Positions 1 to 9,291 of a DNA stretch of 64,000 nucleotides are shown here, in pieces. A program made the position numbers and the translations under genes. Below the pieces are notes generated by a model, which saw only the letters and a list, made by a program, of their open reading frames with translations, did not search any database and was not told the origin of the DNA. This DNA is from Pseudomonas anuradhapurensis. Its GTDB lineage: Bacteria > Pseudomonadota > Gammaproteobacteria > Pseudomonadales > Pseudomonadaceae. Position 1 is the first letter of the stretch; each line of letters starts with the position of its first letter. The stretch is taken from the NCBI RefSeq assembly GCF_014269225.2, contig NZ_CP077097.1, positions 1,742,001 through 1,806,000 on the forward strand, read 5' to 3'.

Positions 1-942
1 ATCGGCGATGTGCATGGCTGTGCGCTGACCCTCGAACGCCTGCTCGACGCCCTCGGTTACAAGCGCCAGGCCGGCGTCTGGCGTCATCCGTGGCGCCAGG
101 CGCTGTTCCTGGGCGACATCGTCGACCGCGGGCCACGCATTCGCGAGGCGCTGCATATCGTCCATGACATGGTCGAGGCCGGCCAGGCGTTCTGCATCAT
201 GGGCAACCACGAATACAACGCCCTGGGCTGGGTGACCCCGGCGCTGCCTGGCAGCGGCAAGGCCTATGTGCGCGAGCACACGCCACGACATGCCCGGCTG
301 ATCGACGAAACCCTGACCCAGTTCGCCCAGCACCCGGCGGACTGGCACGACTTCGTCAACTGGTTCTACGAGCTGCCGCTGTTCGTCGACGCCGGGCGTT
401 TCCGCCTGGTGCACGCCTGCTGGGACCCACGCCTGATCGAGCCGCTGCGCCAGCAATACCCCGACGGCTGCATCGACCAGCACTTCATCCAGGCGTCGGC
501 GGTGAACGGCAGCTTTGCGGCCAACGTGTGCAACCGGCTATTGCGCGGTACTGACATGCGCCTGCCGGACGGGCTGACCCTGACCGGCGGCGACGGCCTG
601 ACCCGGGCATTCTTCCGCACCAAGTTCTGGGAAGAAGACCCGCAAACCTACGGCGACATCGTGTTCCAGCCTGACGCCCTGCCAGCGGAAGTGGCCAATA
701 CCCCACTCAGCCACAGCCAGAAGAACGCCTTGCTGCGCTATGCCGAAGACGAGCCCATGCTGTTCGTCGGCCATTACTGGCGCAGTGGCCGCCCGGCACC
801 GATCCGTGCCAACCTCGCCTGCCTGGACTACAGCGCCGTGCTCTACGGCAAGCTGGCCGCCTACCGGCTGGATGATGAAACCCGCATCGACCCGCACAAG
901 TTCGTTTGGGTCGATGTCGACCGCCCACAGGCCAGCCAATGA
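1..942 (+). CDS. Metallophosphoesterase (calcineurin-like), 5' end cut by window
   Basis: The reading frame is already open at base 1 and begins with IGDVHG, the first metal-binding motif of calcineurin-like phosphoesterases, so the true start lies just upstream. GDIVDRGP (visible residues 38-45) and GNHEYN (68-73) are the second and third metal motifs, and later histidines sit in LVHACWD and VGHYW. This arrangement fits the PrpE / bacterial PP2A-like branch that hydrolyses phosphoester bonds with two metal ions; the substrate cannot be read from the sequence. There is no membrane segment in the visible part, so it is probably cytoplasmic. The stop overlaps the start of the rhomboid gene as ATGA, so the two are translationally coupled. 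Confidence 0.85.
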   Translation: MGDVHGCALTLERLLDALGYKRQAGVWRHPWRQALFLGDIVDRGPRIREALHIVHDMVEAGQAFCIMGNHEYNALGWVTPALPGSGKAYVREHTPRHARLIDETLTQFAQHPADWHDFVNWFYELPLFVDAGRFRLVHACWDPRLIEPLRQQYPDGCIDQHFIQASAVNGSFAANVCNRLLRGTDMRLPDGLTLTGGDGLTRAFFRTKFWEEDPQTYGDIVFQPDALPAEVANTPLSHSQKNALLRYAEDEPMLFVGHYWRSGRPAPIRANLACLDYSAVLYGKLAAYRLDDETRIDPHKFVWVDVDRPQASQ

Positions 943-1817
943 ACATTATCGAAGTGATGCGCCTGCCGCTGTCGGTCGACCTCAGCGGCTTCGTCCAGCT
1001 GCTGCAGCGCCTGCAGGTGCCGCACCGGGTCAGCGAGGAGGGTGAGGTCCAGGTGCTCTGGGCCCCCGACACCCTGGCCGCAGACGTTCGCGAACTCTAC
1101 CAGCGCTACCCCGACGGCAACGCCGACCTGCCGGCCACCACCGATCCTGTGGGAGCGGGCGAGCCCGCGAAAGGGTCGTCCCTGGCGGAACAGGCCCGCG
1201 CCTGCAAGATCACCACCGTCACGCTGCTGCTGTGCTTCATCGTCGCCGGCCTCACCGGCCTGGGCGACAACTTCACCACCATCAGCTGGTTCACCTTCCT
1301 CGACTTCCGCGTGCAGGGCGACTACCTGTACTTCAGCCCGCTGGCGCAAAGCCTGGAACAAGGCCAGTGGTGGCGCCTGGTCTCGCCGATGCTGCTGCAC
1401 TTCGGCGTGCTGCACCTGGCGATGAACAGCCTGTGGTACTGGGAACTGGGCAAACGCATCGAACTGCGCCAGGGCCCCTGGGCGCTGCTGGGCCTGACCG
1501 TGCTGTTCAGCCTGGTGTCCAACCTGGCCCAGCACTACACCAGCGGGCCGAGCCTGTTCGGCGGGTTGTCCGGTGTGCTGTACGGCCTGCTCGGGCACAT
1601 CTGGTTGTACCAGTGGCTGGCGCCCAACCGTTACTTCAACCTGCCCAAGGGCGTGCTGGCCATGATGCTGATCTGGCTGGTGGTGTGCCTGACCGGCGTG
1701 GTCGGTACCCTGGGCCTGGGCCAGATCGCCAATGCCGCGCATGTCGGCGGGCTGCTCATCGGATGCCTGACCGGGCTCTTGGGCGGGGCGCTGGCCAGGC
1801 GTAAACTGTCGGCTTGA
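939..1817 (+). CDS. Rhomboid family intramembrane serine protease
   Basis: A 292-residue inner-membrane protein. The N-terminal part of about 85 residues is soluble and resembles the cytoplasmic domain of GlpG; six or so hydrophobic segments follow. The catalytic serine is in GLSG (Ser211) and the partner histidine in NAAHVGG (His268), which with the usual spacing of rhomboids supports an active protease cleaving membrane-protein substrates. ATG 939 is chosen because it gives the ATGA overlap with the phosphoesterase stop; an upstream extension to 906 would run into that gene. Oddity: bases 1148-1172, coding for the linker between the soluble and membrane parts, are a REP-like sequence read in frame. 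Substrate unknown. Confidence 0.9.
   Translation: MNIIEVMRLPLSVDLSGFVQLLQRLQVPHRVSEEGEVQVLWAPDTLAADVRELYQRYPDGNADLPATTDPVGAGEPAKGSSLAEQARACKITTVTLLLCFIVAGLTGLGDNFTTISWFTFLDFRVQGDYLYFSPLAQSLEQGQWWRLVSPMLLHFGVLHLAMNSLWYWELGKRIELRQGPWALLGLTVLFSLVSNLAQHYTSGPSLFGGLSGVLYGLLGHIWLYQWLAPNRYFNLPKGVLAMMLIWLVVCLTGVVGTLGLGQIANAAHVGGLLIGCLTGLLGGALARRKLSA
1148..1172. repeat. REP-like sequence inside the rhomboid coding region
   Basis: CTGTGGGAGCGGGCGAGCCC followed by GCGAA matches the common Pseudomonas repeat core (GGGAGCGGGC-nn-GCCCGCGAA) and forms a hairpin from GCGGGC and GCCCGC. It encodes the peptide VGAGEPAKG between the soluble and membrane domains without breaking the frame. Such repeats are normally intergenic. 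Confidence 0.75.
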
Positions 1818-1830
1818 ATCAGGAGACACT

Positions 1831-2091
1831 ATGTCCACTTTCGCGCAAATGATCGAAAACATCACACCCGAGATCTACCAGAGCCTGAAACTGGCGGTGG
1901 AAATCGGCAAATGGTCCGATGGCCGCAAGCTCACCGCCGAGCAGAAGGAGCTGTCGCTGCAGGCGGTCATCGCCTGGGAGATGAAAAACCTGCCCGAAGA
2001 CCAGCGCACCGGTTACATGGGCCCGCAGGAATGCGCGTCGAAGTCGGCACCGATTGCCAACATTCTGTTCAAGTCGGACTCGCTACATTGA
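1831..2091 (+). CDS. DUF1315 / YeaC family protein
   Basis: An 86-residue soluble protein starting MSTFAQMIENITPEIY, with the composition and length of the YeaC (DUF1315) family of proteobacteria, whose function is not established. The body is predicted mostly helical and ends in a conserved-looking stretch QRTGYMGPQEC. A purine-rich AGGAGA precedes the ATG by about 6 bases. It sits 13 bases after the rhomboid gene, and its stop overlaps the likely TTG start of the DUF2797 gene, so it is in the same operon. Family call is from recognition of the protein; role unknown. Confidence 0.75.
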   Translation: MSTFAQMIENITPEIYQSLKLAVEIGKWSDGRKLTAEQKELSLQAVIAWEMKNLPEDQRTGYMGPQECASKSAPIANILFKSDSLH

Positions 2092-2918
2092 TCGAACTCG
2101 CACGTGGCTCGTTGAGCAAGATGGCGGTCAGCCTGCAGGCGCCGGTGGTGCAATACAGCTTCCGCCTGGGTGACACCCAGGTGCCGGTCAACCCGCTGAT
2201 CGGCCAGCACCTGCGCCTGGAATACCTTGGCGCCATTCACTGCAGCCATTGCGGCAAACGCACCAAGACCAGTTTCAGCCAGGGCTACTGCTACCCGTGC
2301 ATGACCCGGCTGGCCCAGTGCGACGTGTGCATCATGGCCCCGGAAAAATGCCACTACGACGCCGGCACCTGCCGCGAACCGTCGTGGGGCGAACAGTTCT
2401 GCATGACCGACCATGTGGTCTACCTGGCCAACTCGTCGGGGATCAAGGTCGGCATCACCCGTGCCACCCAGTTGCCTACCCGCTGGCTCGACCAGGGGGC
2501 CAGCCAGGCCCTGCCGATCCTGCGCGTGGCCAGCCGCCAGCAGTCCGGCCTGGTCGAAGATTTGCTGCGCAGCCAGGTGCCGGACCGCACCAACTGGCGC
2601 ACCCTGCTCAAGGGCGATGCCGAGGAGCTCGACCTGGTCGCCATTCGTGAGCAGGTCTTCGACGCCTGCGCCGATGGCCTGCGCGAGCTGCAGGGGCGCT
2701 TCGGCCTGCAGGCGATCCAGCCACTGACCGATGCCGACGTGGTGCAGATCAAATACCCGGTCGAGGCCTACCCGAAGAAAATCGTCAGCTTCAACCTCGA
2801 CAAGGACCCGGTGGCCGAAGGCACGCTGCTGGGCATCAAGGGCCAGTACCTGATCTTCGACACCGGTGTGATCAACATTCGCAAGTACACGGCCTACCAG
2901 TTGGCCGTGCTCCAGTAA
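2088..2918 (+). CDS. DUF2797 protein with Cys cluster and GIY-YIG-like stretch
   Basis: A 276-residue protein if TTG 2088 is used, which overlaps the DUF1315 stop as TTGA; ATG 2121 is the next plausible start and would give 265 residues. The N-terminal third is followed by a cysteine-rich segment with CSHCG, CYPC, CDVC and further Cys, which looks like a zinc-ribbon-type site. After it comes VVYLANSSGIKVGITR and then LPTRWLDQGAS, which resembles the GIY-YIG core of T5orf172-type nuclease domains. The family is catalogued as DUF2797 and has no assigned function. It closes the operon that begins with the phosphoesterase; pepN starts 13 bases later. Confidence 0.75.
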   Translation: MIELARGSLSKMAVSLQAPVVQYSFRLGDTQVPVNPLIGQHLRLEYLGAIHCSHCGKRTKTSFSQGYCYPCMTRLAQCDVCIMAPEKCHYDAGTCREPSWGEQFCMTDHVVYLANSSGIKVGITRATQLPTRWLDQGASQALPILRVASRQQSGLVEDLLRSQVPDRTNWRTLLKGDAEELDLVAIREQVFDACADGLRELQGRFGLQAIQPLTDADVVQIKYPVEAYPKKIVSFNLDKDPVAEGTLLGIKGQYLIFDTGVINIRKYTAYQLAVLQ

Positions 2919-2931
2919 AAAGGACCTGCAC

Positions 2932-5589
2932 ATGCGTACCGAACAACCGCAAGTGATCTACCTCAAGGATTACCAGGCGCCCGAGTACCTGATCGACGAG
3001 ACGCACCTGACCTTCGAGCTGTTCGAGGACCACACCCTGGTCCACGCGCAACTGGTCATGCGCCGCAACCCGGCACGCGGTGCCGGCTTGCCGCCACTGG
3101 TACTCGACGGCCAGCAGCTGGAACTGCTGCGCGTTTCGCTGGACGACCAGGAGCTGGGTGCGGATGCCTACCGGCTGGATGCCGACAGCCTGACCGTGCA
3201 GCCCCAGGCCGAGCGCTTCACCCTCGATACCAGCGTCAAGATTCACCCCGAGCGCAACACTGCGCTGGAAGGCCTGTACAAGTCGGGCAAGATGTTCTGC
3301 ACCCAGTGCGAGGCCGAGGGCTTCCGCAAGATCACCTACTACCTCGACCGCCCGGATGTGATGAGCACCTTCACCACCACGGTGATCGCCGAGCAGCACC
3401 GCTACCCGGTATTGCTGTCGAACGGCAACCCGACCGGCAGCGGGCCAGCGGAAGACGGCCGCCACTGGGCGACCTGGGAAGACCCGTTCATGAAGCCGGC
3501 CTACCTGTTCGCCCTGGTGGCCGGTGACCTGTGGTGTGTCGAGGACAGCTTCACCCGCCAGTCCGGCCGCGACGTGACCCTGCGCATCTATGTCGAGCCC
3601 GAGAACATCGACAAGTGCGACCACGCCATGGTCAGCTTGAAGAAGTCCATGCGCTGGGACGAGGAAGTCTATGGCCGCGAGTATGACCTGGACATCTTCA
3701 TGATCGTCGCGGTCAACGACTTCAACATGGGCGCCATGGAAAACAAGGGCCTGAACATCTTCAACTCCAGCTGCGTGCTGGCGCGTGCCGAAACCGCCAC
3801 CGATGCTGCCCACCAGCGCGTCGAAGGCGTGGTGGCCCACGAGTACTTCCACAACTGGTCGGGCAACCGCGTCACCTGCCGTGACTGGTTCCAGCTGTCG
3901 CTCAAGGAAGGCTTCACGGTGTTCCGCGATGCCGAGTTCAGCGCCGACATGAACTCGCGAACGGTCAAGCGCATCGAAGACGTCGCCTACCTGCGTACTC
4001 ACCAGTTCGCCGAAGACGCTGGCCCCATGGCCCACCCGGTACGCCCAGACAGCTTCATCGAGATCTCCAACTTCTACACCCTGACCGTGTACGAGAAGGG
4101 CGCCGAAGTGGTGCGCATGGTTCGTACCCTGCTGGGTGCCGATGGCTTCCGCAAGGGCAGTGACCTGTACTTCGAACGCCACGATGGCCAGGCGGTAACT
4201 ACCGACGATTTCATCAAGGCCATGGAAGACGCCAACGGCGTCGACTTCACCCAGTTCAAGCGCTGGTACAACCAGGCCGGCACCCCGCGCCTGGACGTCA
4301 GCGAGGCTTATGATGCTGCCGCGCAGACCTACAGCCTGAGCTTCCGCCAGAGCTGCCCGCCGACCCCGGACAAGGCGGAGAAGCTGCCGTTCGTGATCCC
4401 GGTGGAACTGGGCCTGCTGGACGCCGCCGGCAACGACTTGCCGTTGCAACTGGCGGGTGAAGCGGCCGCGCAAGGCAGCAGCCGCGTGCTGGCGGTGACC
4501 GAAGCCGAGCAGACCTTCACCTTCCGCGGCATCCAGGCCAAGCCGCTGCCTTCGCTGTTGCGCGGCTTCAGCGCGCCGGTCAAGCTCAGCTTCCCCTACG
4601 ACCGCGACCAGCTGATGTTCCTGATGCAGCACGACAGCGATGGCTTCAACCGCTGGGAAGCCGGGCAGCAGCTGTCGGTGCAGGTGCTGCAGGAGCTGAT
4701 CGGTCAGCATCAGCGTGGCGAAGCGCTGCAACTCGACCAGCGCCTGATCACCGCCCTGGCTACCGTACTCGGCAACCAGGCACTAGACCCGGCGATGGTC
4801 GCCGAGATGCTCTCGCTGCCGGGTGAGGCCTACCTCACCGAGATCAGTCAGGTCGCCGATGTGGATGCCATTCACGCTGCCCGCGAGTTTGCCCGCCGGC
4901 AGATCGCCGAGCAGCTGTTCGACGCCCTGTGGGCGCGCTACCAGGCCAACCGTGAGGTATCGCGCAACACCGCCTACATGGCCTCGGCCGAGCATTTTGC
5001 CCGTCGCAGCCTGCAGAACATCGCCCTGTCCTACCTGATGCTCAGCGGCCAGCCGCAGGTGCTCGAGGCGACCCTGGAGCAGTTCGAGCAGTGCGACAAC
5101 ATGACCGAGCGCCTGACCGCGCTGGCGGTACTGGTCAATTCGCCGTACGAGGCCGAGCGGGCCAAGGCCCTGGAGGCCTTTGCCGAGCACTTCAGAGACA
5201 ACCCGCTGGTCATGGACCAGTGGTTCAGCGTGCAGGCCGCCAGCACGCTGCCGGGCGGGCTGGCGCGGGTCAAGGCGCTGATGCAGCACCCGGCGTTCAC
5301 CCTGAAGAACCCGAACAAGGTACGTGCGTTGATCGGCGCCTTTGCCGGGCAGAACCTGGTCAACTTCCATGCCGCGGATGGTTCGGGGTATCGCTTCCTG
5401 GCCGACCTGGTGATCGAGCTGAATGCGCTGAACCCGCAGATCGCCTCGCGGCAACTGGCACCGCTGACCCGCTGGCGCAAGTATGACACTGCGCGTCAGG
5501 CCCTGATGAAGGGCGAGCTGGAGCGGATTCTGGCTTCTGGTGAGCTGTCCAGTGATGTGTATGAGGTTGTGAGCAAGAGCCTGGCTTGA
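2932..5589 (+). CDS. pepN: Aminopeptidase N (M1 family)
   Basis: An 885-residue cytoplasmic zinc metallopeptidase that removes N-terminal residues from peptides in the last steps of protein turnover. The M1 signatures are all present: GAMEN at residues 267-271 (substrate N-terminus recognition), HEYFH at 303-307 (zinc ligands and catalytic Glu304) and the third zinc ligand in KEG at Glu326, giving the HEXXH-18-E spacing. The length matches the E. coli-type PepN (about 870). There is no signal peptide. AAGGA lies 8 bases upstream of the ATG. It follows the DUF2797 gene by 13 bases and is followed by a REP pair. Confidence 0.97.
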   Translation: MRTEQPQVIYLKDYQAPEYLIDETHLTFELFEDHTLVHAQLVMRRNPARGAGLPPLVLDGQQLELLRVSLDDQELGADAYRLDADSLTVQPQAERFTLDTSVKIHPERNTALEGLYKSGKMFCTQCEAEGFRKITYYLDRPDVMSTFTTTVIAEQHRYPVLLSNGNPTGSGPAEDGRHWATWEDPFMKPAYLFALVAGDLWCVEDSFTRQSGRDVTLRIYVEPENIDKCDHAMVSLKKSMRWDEEVYGREYDLDIFMIVAVNDFNMGAMENKGLNIFNSSCVLARAETATDAAHQRVEGVVAHEYFHNWSGNRVTCRDWFQLSLKEGFTVFRDAEFSADMNSRTVKRIEDVAYLRTHQFAEDAGPMAHPVRPDSFIEISNFYTLTVYEKGAEVVRMVRTLLGADGFRKGSDLYFERHDGQAVTTDDFIKAMEDANGVDFTQFKRWYNQAGTPRLDVSEAYDAAAQTYSLSFRQSCPPTPDKAEKLPFVIPVELGLLDAAGNDLPLQLAGEAAAQGSSRVLAVTEAEQTFTFRGIQAKPLPSLLRGFSAPVKLSFPYDRDQLMFLMQHDSDGFNRWEAGQQLSVQVLQELIGQHQRGEALQLDQRLITALATVLGNQALDPAMVAEMLSLPGEAYLTEISQVADVDAIHAAREFARRQIAEQLFDALWARYQANREVSRNTAYMASAEHFARRSLQNIALSYLMLSGQPQVLEATLEQFEQCDNMTERLTALAVLVNSPYEAERAKALEAFAEHFRDNPLVMDQWFSVQAASTLPGGLARVKALMQHPAFTLKNPNKVRALIGAFAGQNLVNFHAADGSGYRFLADLVIELNALNPQIASRQLAPLTRWRKYDTARQALMKGELERILASGELSSDVYEVVSKSLA

Positions 5590-5597
5590 GGGCCGGT

Positions 5598-5720
5598 GGG
5601 GCTGCTTTGCAGCCCATCGCGACACAAGGCCGCTCCTACAGGGGGCCGCGTCAATCCGGCGTTCGCGGTCCCTGTAGGAGCGGCCTTGTGTCGCGATGGG
5701 CCGCACAGCGGCCCCCGGCT
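5598..5720. repeat. REP pair (inverted) after pepN
   Basis: Two oppositely oriented copies of the local REP: GCAGCCCATCGCGACACAAG followed by GCCGCTCCTACAGG, a roughly 30-base spacer, then CCTGTAGGAGCGGCC and TTGTGTCGCGATGGGC. The pair could fold into one long cruciform/hairpin and lies in the gap downstream of pepN, where it may help transcription stop or protect the mRNA end. Confidence 0.9.
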
Positions 5721-5873
5721 ACACGCCGATAACAAAACATAACACCCCGCCCGTTGTCTTCCCGCAAACATCCCCGCTACGATCCGGTCAAGTTATTGCA
5801 GGCCTCTAGCTCAGGCTTTTCGCAGTACCTGCAATGCATTGACCCACCAACAAGAACACAACAGGGGGCAGTC

Positions 5874-6893
5874 ATGGGGCAGCAGAACAGGCGTGGTGCC
5901 TGGCCGTTGGCAACCAGCGCGATGCTGGCACTGGCACTGGGGGTTTGGGCCGAGGTTGTCCAGGCCGCACCGGCCGAGGAATATTCCACCGAATCGGCCA
6001 AGGCCAGCCAGAGCCTGCTGATCGACGCCGCCCAGGCCGGCAAGCGCCTGGTGGTGGTAGGTGATCGCGGCCACATCCTGTTTTCCGATGACCAGGGCCG
6101 CACCTGGACCCAGGCCCGCGTGCCCACCCGACAACTGCTGACCGCAGTGTTCTTCCTCGACGACAAGCACGGCTGGGCGGTCGGCCATGATGCACAGGTG
6201 CTTACCAGCAACGATGGCGGGGCCACCTGGAGCAAGCAGTTCGAAGACCTTTCCCGCGAAGCCCCCCTGCTCGATGTGGCCTTCCTCGACGCCCAGCATG
6301 GCTTTGCCGTGGGCGCCTACGGCGCCTTGCTGGAAACCACCGACGGCGGCCAGCACTGGCAGGACGTGGCCGAGCGCCTGGACAACCCCGACCAGTTGCA
6401 CCTGAACGGCATTGCCCTGGTACGCGAGGCCGGGCTGTTCATCGTCGGCGAGCAGGGCGGCATGTTCCGCTCGACCGACCACGGCCAGACCTGGGCCAAG
6501 GTCCAGGGCCCCTACGCGGGCTCGCTGTTCGGCGTGATCGGCACGGCACAGCCCCATACACTGCTGGCCTACGGCCTGCGCGGCAACCTGTTCCGTTCCA
6601 CTGACTTCGGCGACAGCTGGCAGCCGATCGAGCTCAAGGCCGCACGCGGCAACCTCGAGTTCGGCCTGGCAGGCGCTACGCTTGTCGAGGATGGCAGCCT
6701 GGTACTGGTCGGCAACGGCGGCAGCGTGCTGCGCAGCACCGACGATGGCCACACCTTCAGTGTCTACAACCGCACCGACCGCATTGCCCTGGCCAGCGTC
6801 AGTGGCCTGGCCAACGGTGGCCTGTTGCTGGTAGGGCAGGGTGGCGTGCACCTGGCCACTGCCCAGGGTGCCGACCAGGAGGTGCAGCCATGA
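5874..6893 (+). CDS. Exported YCF48/BNR-type beta-propeller protein
   Basis: A 339-residue protein with an N-terminal signal peptide (basic start, hydrophobic LATSAMLALALGVW, cleavage near VQAAPAEE), so periplasmic. The body holds repeated blades with Asp-box-like motifs such as SDDQGRTW, SNDGGATW, TTDGGQHW, STDHGQTW and STDFGDSW, typical of YCF48/BNR propellers related to photosystem II assembly factor Hcf136. ATG 5874 is chosen because AGGGGG lies 7 bases upstream and because it gives a proper signal peptide; the open frame extends further upstream without one. The stop overlaps the start of the RND gene (ATGA), so the two are coupled and probably act together. Confidence 0.85.
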   Translation: MGQQNRRGAWPLATSAMLALALGVWAEVVQAAPAEEYSTESAKASQSLLIDAAQAGKRLVVVGDRGHILFSDDQGRTWTQARVPTRQLLTAVFFLDDKHGWAVGHDAQVLTSNDGGATWSKQFEDLSREAPLLDVAFLDAQHGFAVGAYGALLETTDGGQHWQDVAERLDNPDQLHLNGIALVREAGLFIVGEQGGMFRSTDHGQTWAKVQGPYAGSLFGVIGTAQPHTLLAYGLRGNLFRSTDFGDSWQPIELKAARGNLEFGLAGATLVEDGSLVLVGNGGSVLRSTDDGHTFSVYNRTDRIALASVSGLANGGLLLVGQGGVHLATAQGADQEVQP

Positions 6894-9289
6894 CCAGCAG
6901 GGAGAGCATCACCATGCACCCGCATCACCAGGACAAGGCCACGTTGCTGGAGCGCCTGATCTTCAACAACCGCCCGGTGGTCATCGCCTTGTGCCTGCTG
7001 GTGAGCATTTTCCTGTTCTGGCAGGCCACGCAGATTCGCCCGTCCACCAGTTTCGAGAAGATGATCCCGCTGCAGCACCCGTTCATCGAACAGATGATGG
7101 CGCACCGCAACGACCTGGCCAACCTGGGCAACACCGTGCGCATCTCGGTGGAGGCGGTCAACGGCGACATCTTCGACAAGGACTACATGGAGACCCTGCG
7201 CCAGGTCCATGACGAAGTGTTCTACATCCCCGGTGTCGACCGAGCCGGGCTGAAGTCGCTGTGGAGCCCCAGCGTGCGCTGGAGCGAGGTGACCGAAGAA
7301 GGGTTCTCCGGTGGCGAGGTCATACCCAACACCTACAACGGCTCCCAGGACAGCCTCGATACCTTGCGCGACAACGTGCTCAAGTCGGGCCAGGTAGGGC
7401 GCCTGGTGGCGAACAACTTCAAGTCCAGCATCGTCGACGTGCCGCTGCTGGAGAGCTACCCCGACCCGCAGGACCCGGGCAGGCAGGTGAAGCTGGACTA
7501 CCAGCAGTTCTCGCACCAGCTGGAAGAGAAGATCCGCGACAAGTTCCAGGCGCAGAACCCCAACGTCAAGGTGCACATCATCGGTTTCGCCAAGAAGGTC
7601 GGCGACCTGATCGATGGCCTGGTGATGGTGGCGCTGTTCTTCGGCATCGCCCTGGCCATCACCTGGGTGTTGCTGTACTGGTTCACTTGGTGCATCCGCA
7701 GCACCATCGCCGTGCTCATCACCACCCTGGTGGCGGTGGTCTGGCAGCTGGGCCTGATGCATGCGGTGGGCTTCGGCCTGGACCCCTACTCGATGCTGGT
7801 GCCGTTCCTGATCTTCGCCATCGGTATTTCCCACGGGGTGCAGAAAATCAATGGCATCGCCCTGCAGTCCAGCGACGCCGACAATGCCCTCACCGCGGCC
7901 CGCCGCACCTTCCGCCAGCTGTTCCTGCCGGGGATGATCGCCATCCTTGCCGATGCCGTGGGCTTCATCACCCTGCTGATCATCGACATCGGGGTGATTC
8001 GTGAACTGGCCATCGGCGCCTCCATCGGCGTGGCGGTAATCGTGTTCACCAACCTGATCCTGCTGCCGGTGGCCATCTCCTACGTCGGCATCAGCAACAA
8101 GGCCGTCGCGCGCAGCAAGCAGGACGCCACCCGCGAGCATCCGTTCTGGCGCCTGCTGTCGAACTTCGCCAGCGCCCGGGTAGCACCGGTGTCCGTGGTG
8201 CTGGCGCTGGTCGCCTTTGCCGGTGGCCTGTGGTACAGCCAGAACCTGAAGATCGGCGACCTCGACCAGGGCGCGCCGGAGCTGCGCCCCGATTCGCGCT
8301 ACAACCAGGACAACAACTTCATCATCAGCAACTACTCGACCAGTTCCGATGTGCTGGTGATCATGGTCAAGACGCCACCGGAACACTGTTCGATCCACTC
8401 GACCATGGCGCCGATCGACGAGCTGATGTGGACCATGCAGAACACCCCGGGGGTGCAATCGGCGATTTCCCTGGTGACCGTGTCCAAGCAGGTGATCAAG
8501 GGCATGAACGAGGGCAGCCTGAAGTGGGAGACCTTGTCGCGCAACCCGGACATCCTCAACAACTCCATCGCCCGCGCCGATGGCCTGTACAACGGGGACT
8601 GTTCGTTGGCACCGGTGCTGGTGTTCCTCAACGACCACAAGGCCGAGACCTTGGAACGGGTCACTGCCGTAGCCAAGGCGTTTGCCGACAGCCACAACAA
8701 GGAAGGCCTGCAGTTCCTTTTGGCGGCGGGCAACGCCGGCATCGAGGCGGCGACCAACGAAGTGATCAAGTCGGCCGAGCTGACCATCCTGATCATGGTG
8801 TACATCTGCGTGGCGGTGATGTGCCTGATCACCTTCCGCTCGTTCGCCGCCACCCTGTGCATCGTCCTGCCACTGGTGCTGACCTCGGTGCTGGGCAACG
8901 CGCTGATGGCCTACCTGGGCATCGGCGTCAAGGTGGCGACCCTGCCGGTGGTGGCGCTGGGCGTGGGCATCGGCGTGGACTACGGCATCTACATCTACAG
9001 CCGCCTGGAGAGTTTCCTGCGCGCGGGGCTACCGTTGCAGGAAGCCTACTACCAGACCCTGCGCTCGACCGGCAAGGCGGTGCTGTTCACCGGCTTGTGC
9101 CTGGCGATTGGCGTGTGCACCTGGATCTTCTCGGCGATCAAGTTCCAGGCCGACATGGGCCTGATGCTGACCTTCATGTTGCTGTGGAACATGTTTGGTG
9201 CGCTGTGGTTGCTGCCGGCCCTGGCGCGGTTCCTGATCAAGCCGGAGAAAATGGTGGGCAAGGAGGGCGGCTCGATCTTTGCCCATTGA
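6890..9289 (+). CDS. RND/MMPL family exporter
   Basis: A 799-residue inner-membrane protein of the RND superfamily (MMPL/HAE3-like layout). A first TM segment around residues 26-45 is followed by a large periplasmic loop, then a five-TM block (about 250-400), a second periplasmic loop, and a second block of TM segments near the C terminus, i.e. two repeated halves. Motifs include DPYSMLVPFLIFAIGISHGV in the first half and LPVVALGVGIGVDYGIYIYS in the second, the conserved TM4-type region. It is translationally coupled to the YCF48 propeller. Relatives in Pseudomonas and marine proteobacteria are found with such propellers and sometimes with DUF1302/DUF1329 proteins, suggesting lipid or hydrophobic-compound export; no substrate can be read here. 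ATG 6914 is an alternative start. Confidence 0.88.
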   Translation: MTSRESITMHPHHQDKATLLERLIFNNRPVVIALCLLVSIFLFWQATQIRPSTSFEKMIPLQHPFIEQMMAHRNDLANLGNTVRISVEAVNGDIFDKDYMETLRQVHDEVFYIPGVDRAGLKSLWSPSVRWSEVTEEGFSGGEVIPNTYNGSQDSLDTLRDNVLKSGQVGRLVANNFKSSIVDVPLLESYPDPQDPGRQVKLDYQQFSHQLEEKIRDKFQAQNPNVKVHIIGFAKKVGDLIDGLVMVALFFGIALAITWVLLYWFTWCIRSTIAVLITTLVAVVWQLGLMHAVGFGLDPYSMLVPFLIFAIGISHGVQKINGIALQSSDADNALTAARRTFRQLFLPGMIAILADAVGFITLLIIDIGVIRELAIGASIGVAVIVFTNLILLPVAISYVGISNKAVARSKQDATREHPFWRLLSNFASARVAPVSVVLALVAFAGGLWYSQNLKIGDLDQGAPELRPDSRYNQDNNFIISNYSTSSDVLVIMVKTPPEHCSIHSTMAPIDELMWTMQNTPGVQSAISLVTVSKQVIKGMNEGSLKWETLSRNPDILNNSIARADGLYNGDCSLAPVLVFLNDHKAETLERVTAVAKAFADSHNKEGLQFLLAAGNAGIEAATNEVIKSAELTILIMVYICVAVMCLITFRSFAATLCIVLPLVLTSVLGNALMAYLGIGVKVATLPVVALGVGIGVDYGIYIYSRLESFLRAGLPLQEAYYQTLRSTGKAVLFTGLCLAIGVCTWIFSAIKFQADMGLMLTFMLLWNMFGALWLLPALARFLIKPEKMVGKEGGSIFAH

Positions 9290-9291
9290 AG

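Noticed and set aside
2872..4731. A 619-codon minus-strand frame opposite pepN
   Set aside because: Shadow of pepN; composition is that of antisense GC-rich sequence and no family is recognisable.
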